A stretch of DNA of 64,000 bases from Liolophura sinensis (Eukaryota; Mollusca; Polyplacophora; Chitonida; Chitonidae), in contig NC_088295.1 in the NCBI RefSeq assembly GCF_032854445.1, forward strand, positions 53,985,249-54,049,248, given 5' to 3'. A model generated the notes under the pieces. That model searched no databases. It worked only from the letters and a program-made list of their open reading frames with translations, and was not told the origin of the DNA. Both the position numbers and the translations under genes were made by a program. Shown piece after piece: positions 41,601 through 52,500 of the stretch (position 1 is the stretch's first letter; each line of letters starts with the position of its first letter).

Positions 41601-44600
41601 GAACTCATCTTTCTTGATGACTCCTTGTGATATGTGCTGTTTAAGCTCATGCAGAATGGTTAACATGGCAATGTTGGTCTTGCCGGCACCAGTGGGAGCA
41701 CATATCAGCAGATTTTGATTGGTTGTATACGCAGCATCAAATACCACAGACTGAATGCGGTTCAAAGACTTCATTCCCTTGAAGGCCAACTGACCGATCT
41801 GAAGATGTACAAACAATAGACCAACTCATTATTTGAAAACTCCTGCACTGTTTTCATGATGATAGAAGATTTGAATGAACTCAAAGTGAAACAATCTGAA
41901 GAAGAATGTTATATCTGGAAAAAAGTTTGAATACAGAAATATCTGTGAATTCTGTTTGAAACTTTCACACAATGAAGCCAGAAAATGGGTCACAGACATT
42001 TATAAAGCATCCCAATGGAGTCATGAGAGCCATAATGTCCATGTTATGTAATACTGGATATCACTTTCTAATATTATAGAACATGGACAATTATGGGTAC
42101 TGCCACTTTCTCCAAAAGGGTGTTTATAAAAATATCAGGCACTTATATTCAGGCTTGAATAACTTAGCAATGAACTTTCCTACTTACCTCATCCATGATG
42201 GTTATAGGGACCAGGTATCTGCCAATGTCTGCCGGTGCTGTGTCACTAGGAGGAATGTTGACTTCTTCATACTCCTTCTCTGTATAACGTTCAAAGCCCA
42301 CAGGTAATGTCATCTACAAAGGAGCACACACAAGGGAGATAAATCAGATCAGATTACAAGAAGGGGAGATAAGTCTGATCAGTCGCACACTTAATGCCTG
42401 TATTTGTCTGGGAACATTATGCTTAAATTACCTTAATTTTTTTTAAAACGCCATGCTAGTTTCGCAAAACATATGCAAGTATATGTACATGTGTACTACC
42501 TTTACTTACCAAATATCTACCTATTCAAATATATCCATCTATTATGAATATATGGTCACCACCAAATGAAGTTCTGAAAAGAATTGCTACAGGCCACAAG
42601 TACCTTTGTACCCGATATAAATGCTGATGTCTGTTTCACTTCCTCCAGCTGATCAAACACATAGGGGTACTTCTCTGCTTCACGGACACGGCCCCTGTTG
42701 GAGAAGAGAGGGGCCATCGCAGCCGCTTGTAATGACGCTTCTCTGTAACAACAATAACAAAATGTGGCGGTAAAAAGTATTTTGTCCATTATTTGCAATC
42801 AGGCTTGAAGCTATGCGAAAAAAAAAGTATAAAAGAGCATAAAATAATATAAAATCATTTCAAACAGATAAATATACAACTTTTGGAAGCTCTCCATGGT
42901 TGATTTCGGCATGGCAAAGTGGAATAAAAGCACATACATGCCTTCATAAAAAACTTATTTGTGAGCAAAAAAAAATGTATCAAATCTTTGACATCAATGA
43001 TATGCTACACTATTTCATGCTACAATCATACAACAGCCTACATAAATGCTGCATGTCTACTCAAATTCATGACTAAAAGTAAACGAATCAGTCAGAACAC
43101 AGGGAAAAAAAACACACTGAGACACCTAACCTTTGGGCTCTCAGTTCTCGAGGGTCAAATCCGATAGACTTGAGGAATGTGGCTTCCTGCTCAGAACTCT
43201 TGCCCTCCAGTTTGGCCATCCTCTTCTCTTCTTTACGATACTGCTTCTTCAGCTGTTTTTCATTCTCAGACTGCAGGTGACATTCAACGAGAGCAGCAAC
43301 ATTTTGTAAAATATACATGCGCCATTTTTTAGCATTAATATCCTACACAAGGAAAGAATTACGGTACAATGCAAGTATTCATGATAATATGCAGTGAGTG
43401 AGTGCTAGAAGTTTAACGTCATACTTAACAATTTTTCAGTCGTAGTATGACAAAGGAATCCTTAGAATGCATGTAATGTGATTCCTTGCTGCAGGGTGGA
43501 TTTCCACCGCTCGTTTATCTAGTGCTGCTTCACTGAGACGCCTTACTGAAGGCAAGTAAGCCGTCCCGCCCGAGCCATTATACTGATACGGGGCAACCAG
43601 TAGTTGGACTATTCTCTTCATGCTAAACGCCAAGCGAGGAAGCTGCAACTTCTTCTTTTAAAGTCTTAGGTGTGACTCGACCCAGGATTGACCCTGGATC
43701 TATCGCTCCCGAAGCGGATGCTCTACCAACTGTGCTAGCGGTGCCGGTTAAATATATACAATTAATGCCCTAAATATTCACAGTTTTTCTTCACATATTC
43801 ACACAAGTATGGACGAATGAATCAAATATTAACAAGAATTCTGCAAGTACTGCTTCGCAATATATATCACCTACCTGTTTGAGGTATTGGAATAAAATAA
43901 AAAAAGAGCAAAAACAGCCAGATTTTTATATAATTCATATGAAATGATCCACACAATTTGCATTCAATACCATAAACTATTTTGAAAAAAAAAAAAGATT
44001 TGTGACGGATATATGATGAGGTAAACCTATAGTCCCCTACGATAATACATAATGCTGTGTGTTCACAGTTGTGCATAGTTTACAAACATACAGGGCAGCT
44101 TGATCCACTGTCCACCGTAACACATACCTGTATGGTGACTTGACAGCCATATGCTGGTCTAGCCTGACTCTCTTCAGCCTTCCCTGAAAAAAATATGACA
44201 GATTTATCATAATCTCCAATGAATTACATTCACTTCATCTTCAATTTTATCTATTCTATTTCTGTACAGCAAATCAGGAGAGCAATGTCTCAAAGTTTAG
44301 TGATCTACTCTGGTTTTCTACACAAGTAAAACCGACCACAGTCATAATATTATCATTTAAAGCAAAACAATTTATCAACATCTTCACCATTTTGAAGATC
44401 AGGAGCAATGTACACGTACATGTAATTACGCTCAGCAATTGCAGGTTTTAGCTCCAACATTGACATTGAATGAGTTTTCTCAGGCGCATGGCACGGGGTC
44501 CAAGGGTAACTTTATTCAAGTCCACTTTCTTACAGTCGACCCAAGTGAAATTTACTTTGATACAACGCATAAAAACACTCATCAATTTAAAAATTGAAAA

Positions 44601-46373
44601 TGAAAGTCTTACATCCCATAAGTGAATTTTGCTACGGTGCAACATATAAATGCAACTCATCAATTTAAAAATTGAAAATGAAAGTCTTACTTCCTGCTTT
44701 TGTCATCATGTGACTGGCAGCCATGTCAAAGGTTACAGCAATCACCTGACTCCTGTGTTCCAGAAGACTCTGTATCAGTTCAAACCGATCAAACCCCAGC
44801 AACTCAAACAGCTGAAAATGACAAGAAAATTTAGAGATGAAAACAGATTAATATGTTTGAAATGTATGGAGATGCAGGCACAGTATGCTAATTTAATCTG
44901 CTAAAGTGTATTAGCTATTTATTCATTTTAAACACTTCATTTACGCCAAGTCATTGATAATCATTCATCATTAATTTGAGCTGAATCTCCTGGGGCTCCA
45001 CATTATGATATATCGCCAGCAGCACTGTGCACTGTTACATTATCAACTCACATCATTCTGTAAAGCCTCGTCTGTTTTGTTTGACGTAAGGGTGTCAAAG
45101 ATGGTGGCACACAGGCTAGTCAAACTCATCCCCAATACCGTCTCCTCATTTGGGAAGAATTTGGAGACCTCCCTCTGGAGCCACATGGAATCTAACTGAT
45201 TGGTCAGTTTGGATGCCTGTGGGTCACCAGTATATCTGAGGTCAATTTCTCTTCTGCCCTGTTCATCATCTTCCTCAGAGTCTGAGGTTGATAGCTCTGC
45301 ATCTGTTTCTTCCACCTGACTCACAAACTTGACATTTTTCCCAAACTCTTGAACAGCAGGTGCTCCGTCACCAGCCCCACGACTCAAGCTCATCAACTCA
45401 TCTACTTCCCTGTCCGTTAACCAGTCCACCAGACGGTTGATCCCTGCACAAGCCCTGGTGGCTGCTGATGCAGGAAACTGTCCAAATGTACGCCGCAACA
45501 GGGCAGTTTCTTTCTGTCCCACCATTTTAACATCATGAAAGACTTCAAATAGATAAGCCTTTGTGTCGTCCACAATCTCCTGACTTGAATCTTTTCCAGC
45601 TGCAATGGATACAAGAAATACATGTTCAATATCACAGGTTAACTACTCTTTCACTTCACTCCTAAATGTGATATACACTCAGTAAAGAAAACAAAGCGAT
45701 TCCTGTTTGGTATACAGGAGATTATGTTATGGCTGGCTATTATTTGCCTATATGTCTACCTGACTGTCTCTTTGTTTGTCTCAAGACTTTATGGAAATTT
45801 TTAAACCATTCTTCTCCACTGACAAATAGGACAAAAGTGATGAGTACTGTGCCCTTGGTCATCAGGAAATTTGTACATTTAGCTGTAGCAGTGGTTAGCC
45901 CTCTCAAGAATACCTTCTAATCCCTATATATGTGAAGACTAAGAATCTAGTGTGTTAAGGATATGAAAATAATATAGTTAACCATACAAATTAACCACAC
46001 TAAAATTAATTTACCAAGTGTTTGCTCATAAACCTATATAGAGACAAAAAGATTTTCTCATGACTAAAAGATATATTTTTTGAAAAACCTTACCAATTTC
46101 TCTGGCATCTTCGTGCAAGTTTTTCAGGGTAACTTTGACATCCAAATCATCATTGTCTGTATTTTTATGAATCTTCTCTAGTATCTTGTCCCATGTAATA
46201 GCATTCTGTGGCTGTACCTTTGACTGATAGTCACGCCTGTGCGCAAGTTCATCGCTGATATTGTCATCATGACTTTGTTCGGAACTTACATCAGAAAATG
46301 CACGTAAAAACTGAGTCAATCTTGGTAGATTTGACATTTCGGGATATAACTACCACCTTCAAAGGTTTAAGAT
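20177..46373 (-). CDS. ASCC3: ASCC3, ASC-1 complex helicase subunit (C-terminal end not found)
   Basis: Thirty-two coding exons on the minus strand join in frame into 1,760 codons plus 2 nt. ASCC3 is a Ski2-like 3'-5' helicase with two cassettes. It acts with ASCC1/2 and ALKBH3 in alkylation repair and, as the RQT/ASC-1 helicase, splits collided ribosomes. The ATG is at 46,337. A 5'UTR acceptor sits just upstream (exon starts 46,373), so at least one non-coding exon lies further right. Residue order and motifs follow human ASCC3 (about 2,200 residues) closely up to the start of the second Sec63-like region, where exon 32 ends in phase 2 at a good donor (GTAAGT). No frameshift or internal stop was seen in any exon. 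The missing part is ~400-450 residues. Exons are listed in the block entries. Confidence 0.95.
20767..20964. mobile_element. 198-bp palindromic MITE
   Basis: Ends are imperfect inverted copies: TATAGAGCCTATG at the left and CATAGGCTCTATA at the right. The internal halves also pair (GGGCGCTCGAGCATATACC against GGTATATGTGTGAGCGCCC). So the whole element folds back on itself. No coding capacity. It sits in the ASCC3 intron between exons 31 and 32. A related end word (CATAGAGCCTAT) occurs near 28,905. Confidence 0.8.
23180..23312 (-). mobile_element. tRNA-derived SINE family A, 5'-truncated copy
   Basis: Contains the family A tail half in reverse orientation: GTTTTACGCCGTACTCAAGA, then AATATTTCACTTAT and CATTACGATGG, and GGGGAAACCCACAACCATC. 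The tRNA-like head is missing. Lies in an ASCC3 intron. Confidence 0.8.
24825..25020 (+). mobile_element. SINE family A, partial copy
   Basis: Runs from CATGCTGGCTTCCTCTC through CAGATGGTCGTGGGTT and CCATAATGCTGGCC to GAAATATTCTTGAGT and an (AAATAAAT)n tail. Lies in the ASCC3 intron between exons 24 and 25. Confidence 0.85.
25395..25545 (+). repeat. Dispersed repeat copy (family R1)
   Basis: Best copy of a non-coding family: CCTCAACCTTTTCACATATG, AAAGAGCAACTTTCAGTGCA, GATTTTGGAGACAAAACTAC and TTGGTTGGATTGGCCACTTT follow in order. It matches 2,005-2,115 in parallel and 50,340-50,460 in reverse. Confidence 0.7.
27229..32728 (-). CDS. ASCC3: ASCC3 cassette 1 Sec63-type region, exons 16-22
   Basis: Exons: 32609-32728, 31802-31966, 30637-30723, 29940-30116, 29043-29268, 27962-28215, 27229-27397; residues ~895-1293. 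It encodes the winged-helix/ratchet/helix-loop-helix/FN3-like unit that follows each Ski2-like helicase core. Clear family words are [52 protein letters not shown] and [14 protein letters not shown]. The exon 18 donor is GTTCAT, weaker than the others. A 30-bp minisatellite (32,291-32,515) lies in the intron after exon 16. Confidence 0.93.
28405..28660 (-). mobile_element. SINE family A, near full-length copy
   Basis: In reverse orientation it keeps the tRNA-like B-box region (GTTCAAGTCCAGCTCATGCC), the conserved middle (GATGGTCGTGGGTTTACCC) and the GAAATATTCTTGAGT end. The 5' A-box side is degraded. Lies in the ASCC3 intron between exons 20 and 21. Confidence 0.8.
30770..31075 (-). mobile_element. 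tRNA-derived SINE family C
   Basis: Read on the minus strand, a tRNA-like head (GGCCAAAAGGTTAGTGCGTC, then AGAATCAAACCCAGG as the B box) leads into a body containing CTCGCTTGGCGCTCAGCAT. That core word is shared with family B SINEs at 43,391-43,752 and 61,994-62,332. Two families therefore share a central domain. Lies in the ASCC3 intron between exons 17 and 18. Confidence 0.65.
32291..32515. repeat. 30-bp minisatellite
   Basis: Six good 30-bp copies of a unit containing TATGTGTTTACATTTTTCCG start at 32,291, 32,321, 32,351, 32,381, 32,411 and 32,441; two degenerate copies follow. It lies in the ASCC3 intron just downstream of exon 16, and keeps several frames open by periodicity only. Confidence 0.92.
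33157..41798 (-). CDS. ASCC3: ASCC3 helicase cassette 1 core, exons 8-15
   Basis: Exons: 41598-41798, 41173-41313, 40621-40785, 38704-38860, 38322-38413, 37233-37367, 36431-36622, 33157-33381; residues ~459-894. The two RecA domains are complete. Motif I APTGAGKT has its Lys at ~498. Then come [17 protein letters not shown], motif II DEVH (~604-607), motif III GLSAT (~639-643), [10 protein letters not shown], motif [12 protein letters not shown] and motif [12 protein letters not shown]. All residues needed for ATP hydrolysis are present. The last 3' portion of exon 10 is repeated 13 times in its own downstream intron. The 3.0-kb intron between exons 14 and 15 contains a SINE copy. Confidence 0.95.
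34880..35022 (-). mobile_element. SINE family A, 5'-truncated copy
   Basis: Reverse-orientation copy with TTTATTTGATTGGTGTTTTA, CGCCGTACTCAAGAATATTT and CCCGGGGGAAACCCACGACC; no tRNA-like head. Sits in the 3.0-kb ASCC3 intron between exons 14 and 15, which otherwise holds nothing I can name. A short tail-end relic of the same family is at about 36,785-36,830, in the intron between exons 13 and 14. Confidence 0.85.
39030..39293 (+). mobile_element. SINE family A, full-length copy
   Basis: The most complete copy. The head has an A-box-like TTGTTTAGCGCGCTAGTGCA and a B-box-like GTGAGTTCAAATCCAGC, so it is tRNA-derived and could be RNA polymerase III transcribed. The body has GGTCGTGGGTTTCCCCCAGG and ATAATGCTGGCC. 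The 3' end is TTCTTGAGTGTGGCGTAAAA followed by an (AAAT)n tail. Lies in ASCC3 intron 10 between exon 11 and the exon-derived tandem array. Confidence 0.9.
39484..40620 (-). repeat. Tandem array derived from the ASCC3 exon 10 / donor junction
   Basis: Thirteen copies of the 3' end of ASCC3 exon 10 plus ~30 bp of intron, directly abutting the real exon. Junctions CTGTC at 39484, 39565, 39645, 39726, 39808, 39888, 39990, 40071, 40152, 40233, 40315, 40417 and 40519, then the real one at 40621. Units are 80-82 bp or 102 bp; the 102-bp ones carry 21 more bases of exon, reaching the DEVH region (reading DEAH or DETH in the copies). Each unit has the donor CAG/GTATGA. Read-through gives an immediate in-frame TGA. 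Copies carry amino-acid changes such as R to C in VARTLRQ, so coding constraint is absent. Confidence 0.95.
42188..46337 (-). CDS. ASCC3: ASCC3 N-terminal region, coding exons 1-7
   Basis: Exons (high to low): 46094-46337, 45052-45599, 44691-44811, 44128-44183, 43131-43270, 42604-42742, 42188-42313; residues 1-458. This helical N-terminal part binds ASCC2 in the human complex and leads into helicase cassette 1. Recognisable family words include YGCQVTIQ (exon 4), [14 protein letters not shown] (exon 5) and [10 protein letters not shown] (exon 6). Exon 2 carries a long acidic/Ser insert that resembles human only loosely. Phases run 1,0,1,0,2,0,0 without a break. The exon 3 donor (TCTTAC on the plus strand, 44,685-44,690) is duplicated in the adjoining intron (see findings). 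A tRNA-derived SINE lies in the intron between exons 5 and 4. Confidence 0.93.
43391..43752 (-). mobile_element. tRNA-derived SINE family B, full-length copy
   Basis: On the minus strand the head reads as a tRNA-like A box (GCACAGTTGGTAGAGCATCC) and B box (GGGTCAATCCTGG). The body includes CCTCGCTTGGCGTTTAGCAT, CCCGTATCAGTATAATGGCT and GTGGAAATCCACCCTGCAGC; the end is CACTCACTCACTGC. It lies in the ASCC3 intron between exons 4 and 5. Confidence 0.88.
44528..44690 (-). repeat. 78-bp tandem duplication covering the ASCC3 exon 3 donor
   Basis: The plus-strand donor complement TCTTAC occurs at 44,528, 44,607 and 44,685 (the real one), spaced 79 and 78 bp. The two right copies share 34 identical bases around ATCAATTTAAAAATTGAAAA. 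The third, leftmost copy is weaker. Each copy therefore carries a GTAAGA donor in the transcript sense. Confidence 0.85.
46338..46373 (-). other. ASCC3: ASCC3 5'UTR segment with splice acceptor
   Basis: Upstream of the ATG the minus strand shows a pyrimidine tract ending TTTGTTTCAG, so a spliced 5'UTR exon begins at 46,373, 36 nt before the start codon. The first, non-coding exon and the promoter lie further right and were not located with confidence. Confidence 0.65.
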
Positions 46374-49300
46374 CTGAAACAAATAAAGAACAACAAGGAA
46401 TGAAATATTACTTATAGGGTATCAGGCTTTCAACAAAACAATTATCAGGATATTTTTACCAGTGAATTACAGACCACTCTGAATCTGACAGGCTATAGGA
46501 AAATGACTATGGTCAAGTTCAGTTTAGTTCAGTTTATTTTCTACAACAGGTTACAGTAGCAATGGAAATGTTCTCAACACCTCCATTCATTCAAGTACCA
46601 CACCCATTTGTCTAAGGCAACTTCAATGGGCTGGCTATCAAACCACTAATTTATTCCCCTGTTTCCTTCCCAAATACCTATTTTAAAGCACATGTACAAC
46701 ACCAGTTAGTTTCATGGGGAGGCAATCCAGTCATCCCCGTCTAAATCCAACAGATATATTGCACAACATATGAACATAGCTGCAAACTTAACTCCTAAAG
46801 TTCAAAGTGTAATTTCCTAAAGATTTCGAAACAGTGAAGCAAACTCCATGAACACTGGAAATGAATGAAACTGTTCTAATGAGTACGACCATCACCTACA
46901 ACACCCACAAGGGCACCAAAGGAATACACGAAAACTGGACCTGTATCAAATGTTTAAGATTCAGCACAGGAGAGGCATGACAGTTTCTTTAAATAAAAAA
47001 GTAAATATCAACACGATAGTTGATCAACAGGAAATTCACTACTGATGTCATGTACCCACCGTTGTATACTTCAAGTAATTAAAGCATAATGTCAAAATTT
47101 TCGTTGACAACTGTCACTGTCAGCATTTCACAACCACTGTACACGTGCACTACCAGGTGGTGGAGAATAACTTCCTATAAACTCCTCACACTGTCAAAAT
47201 ATGTTCGATTCTTAATGATGATTGGTTCAGACGAAAGTTGGATTTATGATGGCGGCATTATAAAGGTAACACAACTTCAAAACGCCGAAATGACTTAATT
47301 TTATTTATCTCTCACGTAGACTGTGAAGATTAAGTCAGCAGATGTAGCAGCCCAATATAAAACGCGATTTCCCATAATTTAAGAAAGGTGGATAAATATT
47401 ACAGTATGTCTACATGACCAATTTACATTTTAGTAAGAGTGAACATAACAAAACTATGAAGAAATTTATTTATTACAGATATCACATGGCGATTTTGTCA
47501 ACCCTCGATTGAATCTACTATGCTAGTATGAATGAAAACGATGAAGATTATCGCAATAAACTACTGGCAGAACATTGGTTCATTATAATCGATTGGAATC
47601 AGTGAACACTACTTGTCTGTTGAGAGGGACGTCAGTTGTAGTACTGTTTATTTTGAGTTTGTAATTTAAATTCAAAACACAGACTTGTTGCTGCTATTTC
47701 GTGCATCTTCCTCATACTTCAGATTACCCTGGGCTCAGCCTGACTTCCTCCCATCATAATGTAAAATATTTTTTCTCTTAAAAATGTAGTTGATATGTTC
47801 ATGGTAAAAGTACATGAATAAATGAATGCCTGGGGTTTTATGTCATACCATGGAGGCATATATAGAAGGAGGAACAACTCAGGCTCTTTAAAGTGTTCAG
47901 TGTACGATACCGACACAGCAAGACTCGGGCTTTGTTTTAACAGGGGATTAGCCCGTATGCCTTGTGACAGGTTGTCGCAGATGCGCTCTCAAGACTATAG
48001 CAGCTTTTGATACCTGCGGGTAAAACATACTCAGAATGCACCCAGTCGTGTGTCGCTTGCTCACAACAGAGCCCACCTGTCCAGCCAGCGAATATTGAAT
48101 ACAGAACAACAGAATGGATGTCAAATCACTTTCATTGGGAATATCATGTTTAAAAGTAAATAATATTATAAACAAAAACGTGCTGTTGGTAGTTGAATAG
48201 TAATGACTGCACTCGCATGGTTTGTATGCCTTATAAAGACATGAATTTCTGATTTGTTGCATTTTAACATAATTGCCAAGCAAATGAAGATACTACATGT
48301 ATACATATGTACAAGCCTATCGTCAATGCAAGAGATACTTGGCTTATTTTTGTCCAAACAATAAAAAAGTGTTTTTTAACTTTATTTACAAACAGTTTTA
48401 ATATGTACACTTTTTCACAGATTTAATGACTCCTGTTATCAATTCATCAGTTCCTGTCCGGTAACAGACCCAAATAAGTTTCCGCACGTCTTTTTTTCAC
48501 AGTGCTTCAGTGCAGTGAATTGAAATGTGATGCATTGTTTCACCATGACATAAAAATCGCATTCGAATTTCGGTCTGTTTCGTCTTCATTTGCGACAGAA
48601 ACATGTCAGTTTTTATCCCATTTTTTCTGTATCAATGATGATAATTTGAAGTATGTATTTTGGCATTGGGTCATTTCACTTGGAAACTCTTTATAAAATC
48701 TGGATAAAATATAGGCCTATCTCCCCCCTACTCATACAAAGAAAACTCAACTTCATGTCGTTAATTTGAATTTCTGTTCATTAAATTTCACCATAAAGTT
48801 CCTTTTTTAATAATCATAAAACAACATGATGCAGATATATATATATTAATATATATATATATATATTGTAACTGTGGAGTTTTAAACAAGGACGACATTT
48901 CAGTCCTTGGGTGTTGGATTTGCCCATGTTCCATTTCAATGCACCAAAGCTTATTAACCCTTGCCACAATGGTACATACGATGTTGCCCTTGCAATCCAT
49001 AAGCAGTGTTTCACGAGTTACATAGACAAAGTAATAAAGGTTCGGCAGAGACGTGTTTTCACAGCACGTGAATTAATGGTAGCTATCTGATATGCAAAGG
49101 TGGCTTATAAAAGTTAAACCTCCACAGACCAGGTTTCCGTGGCAACTTTGTGAAGTGAGCACAATAAATGTCCTGGCTTTCACGAAGGGATTCCCATTTT
49201 TGGTATTCATGTTTAAACTGTGTGTCGATGAAGTGCTTCCTGTTTAAACTATGCCTAAACCAAACAGATTTCTGGTTTCTAAACAAACTGAAAATAGCAG

Positions 49301-49578
49301 ATCACTAGAACCGAATTTGTCTTATAAATACAAACGTGTTCAGTACCCTGAAAAGGATTGTTTGTCACACTTACTTTCTTGGTATTTTTTATTGTCAGAA
49401 ATGGGAGATCAGCGTAAAAGAATTATCTGGAGATCATCAGGTGCTGTACATGTATGTGAAAAACTCAATATCAGCCAGAAAGATATCAGAGGATAAGGAT
49501 AACATCTACATGTATGTAACCCTAATAAAAAGATTTCTTTTACTGAATTTTAACCTTATGGTTTTATTTTTTTTGCAG
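46374..49578. promoter_or_regulatory. Head-to-head ASCC3/CIP2A intergenic region
   Basis: About 3.2 kb between the first recognised exons of two divergently transcribed genes. Near 47,220-47,270 there is GATTGGT (inverted CCAAT), then ATGATGGCGGCATTATAAAG followed by a possible donor GTAACA. The YY1-like ATGGCGGC plus CCAAT is typical of shared TATA-less promoters and could mark the CIP2A first exon. A degraded SINE relic is at about 47,720-47,830 and a (TA)n run at 48,836-48,866. No coding exon seen. Confidence 0.4.
48836..48866. repeat. (TA)n microsatellite
   Basis: An interrupted TA dinucleotide run of about 30 bp in the region between ASCC3 and CIP2A. Confidence 0.85.
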
Positions 49579-52500
49579 GTTGAAAGAGAAATTCTAATAT
49601 AGCCACACCATTAATCGACTCAATTATGGAGGTGGCATCTTGTATCAAGGCGGTTGTCATGGCAGCTAGCCAGTACCAAAACAACACCAGTGAGGCGAAC
49701 ATTGTCAACATGCAAAGGCAGCTAGATGTAAGTTATTGTCATGTCAAAACTTTTGAAACTTTTAGTCATAGCAGAAGAGAAAATAAGATGTAAGCATCCT
49801 TAGGGCATTGAAATCTGGACCTGAAAGTATTAAGTTTTCTATTATTTCTTAACCGAATTAAAATGCCTTCAGATCTGATATCTTAAATTTTTGCATTAAA
49901 ACGTGAACCATTAAATGAACCAGTTTGATGTTGAACACACGATTTTATTTTATTTACACACTACATACAGCCTGATTCTTCAGCCTCTTTGCGTATGAAA
50001 GAGCAGCTTCCCGTGCAATTTATGCACGTTTCAAAGTTAATGTTTTAGACAATCATGAGTTTTGTTTAGCTTAATGGAATTTTTCACCAACTGACCTCCC
50101 TACTGTACTATTGGCAAAAAATTGATTGAGATTTTATGTGATGAACAGTTAACCATGTAATTTATGATTAATTATAATTTTATGATTAAGTTTTCACCAA
50201 CTTATCACCATTTCTGCTGTAATGCCATGCCTGCTGTAATAGTTCAACCTTTTCTCATGTGTTTACAAGGTGTTTATTCAACCATATTCTGAAGGTAGTA
50301 TTGGGTGTAGACTGATCAAGTAATACCTTTTCTTATGGCCTGAAACTAGCTAATCCAATCATTGTAGTTTTGTCTCCAAAATCAAATTAAAAATTTTCAT
50401 AAACTGCACTGAAAGTTGCTCTTTCATATGCAAAATGGTTGAGGAAATAGGGTAATACAATTTGTAATCAACGGGTTGGTGAGTGGGTGAAAAATCCCAT
50501 GAAATTACAGGTGATTTGCTGTATGCTCTACAATATTCCACAAAACTAATAATAGTGTTAGTAGGATATATCTGTGTTTGTTGTAGGCTTGTAGCATGTA
50601 GGATGTGACAGGTCCTTGCTGGCCTAGTGGTTCAAACTACGTTTACTAGCCTTTGACTATGAAGTGTTTACATGCCCAGATATAGCGGCTGCTGGTTCAC
50701 ATTTTATCTTATGCATGTATGTGTGTTGATAGATTTGTAAGGTACCTAGCTATGTGCTGCTGCTGCGGCTTTTTTTTTCTATATGGGTCTGAATCTTTCC
50801 AATGTACCACAGGGCTTTCCTTGTGAAAATGGATTGTGAATCATGTTGACTAACAGTTGAAAAGATCTTGTTTTCACAGTGGACAAAATTTGACTATTCA
50901 GTTGCCAGATAAATAGATAAACTCATGAACTAAGTTTAAATGATTTTTGTAAAATTTTATTGTTTAAAAATGTCTCCAAAGATTTAACACGGCATAACCA
51001 GTAACACTATGAAAACATAGAACACACTCACGGGACTATGGTCTCATCGAGGACACATTTCTGTTTTACAAAAAAAAAAGGATTTGCTTTTTTAAAACTA
51101 CCTACAGTAAGAAATTCTTCAGTGTTGAGCATGTAACATTGATATCTACCTGTACATATCCAAATGACCCCAGTGACACTCATTCATATATTTCCTACAT
51201 TTACAAACAGGGCTGCTTGTGAGTAGCAGCTATAAAACCTCTTACATAAAACATGACATGCATGTATTATACGCCAAAGCCCTTAACCTACACTTAGACT
51301 GAACCTCAGAGATATATTTTATGCCTTCAGTCAGGGCACTGACAGTGTTTATGTCAGTGGCCAGTTTAAGGTGTTTGGTATCCTGATGGTGTGTCAGATG
51401 TTGTCCCCCTGAGCCATGTCGTCTCCAGAACATTTGGATTTGATGCTGGAATCTCTGGAGAGGGTTCAGTAGTTTTTACTACATAATTTTCTTGTTCATT
51501 TGTATAATGGTTTTCATGCATATATGTACATGTGCCCAGTCTGTCATTGTTGTTAGGCTGTCACACACCAGACACCGGGGGCCACTTTCACAAACTTTGT
51601 TAGTCATATTTTTCATAACATTTTTCGTAGAAGACATCTGGGTAATAGTGCCATAAGACAGGTCTTCGGCAAAAGTTCAGAAATATTGATTTTCGAAGTT
51701 TTGTGAAAGTTGCCTCTGATCTGTTTCTTGACTTTCTTATTTTCTTCTGGCACAATGCCATACATGACATGTGTCTATCTTTGTTTACAGTTAGATACCT
51801 CAGTGAGTGAAAGTCTGAGGTGAGGGTGGTGGTAACTAGCTGCTTTTTTGACAATAGTGCAGTATTCATTGAAGAGCTTTGCCTAATGGGGAACTCATAA
51901 AACTCCTTCCCTCCTGCAGCAAAACGGTCGAAAGCTATGGACTCTTTTGTTCTTTTCTTTATTACGTCACAATTATTAATGTATGTGTGCTTGTAAAAGA
52001 CATATAAAGTACTCGCGGACTGCAATGCCACTGAAGAGAACTGTTTTCTACTCCGATTTGGACCTTTTACATAGCTTCCTCGAATCTCCCAATGTCATAC
52101 GGATTGTTTTTTTATTATATGTACCGGTAATAATAATGTATGATAGTACAATTCCCAAACCAGTTTTAACAGTATACTATAAGGGTGGTGTTGTGTTGTA
52201 GGTGCTGATTACTGTAACTGGCAGACCTAATCAGCTCAAGTGTTTTGATCCACGACAGATGTTACCTACAGAATGTCTCACCTGTGTAGCTGATATCCTC
52301 AATGATGTGGACACCAAACCAGTCCTGATTCACAAATGTCTTATTCTCCTCAATAATTTAGGTAAGCTTGTTGTAACAAAAGGTCTCCCTGAATTTTGTA
52401 ACGTCTTGTCAAATCCTGTCTCAGGCCCGATGACATTTTGTTTCATATGTTTCCTTAAATATGTAGTGAAATTTGTTAATCAAATGAAATCAGCTGATCA

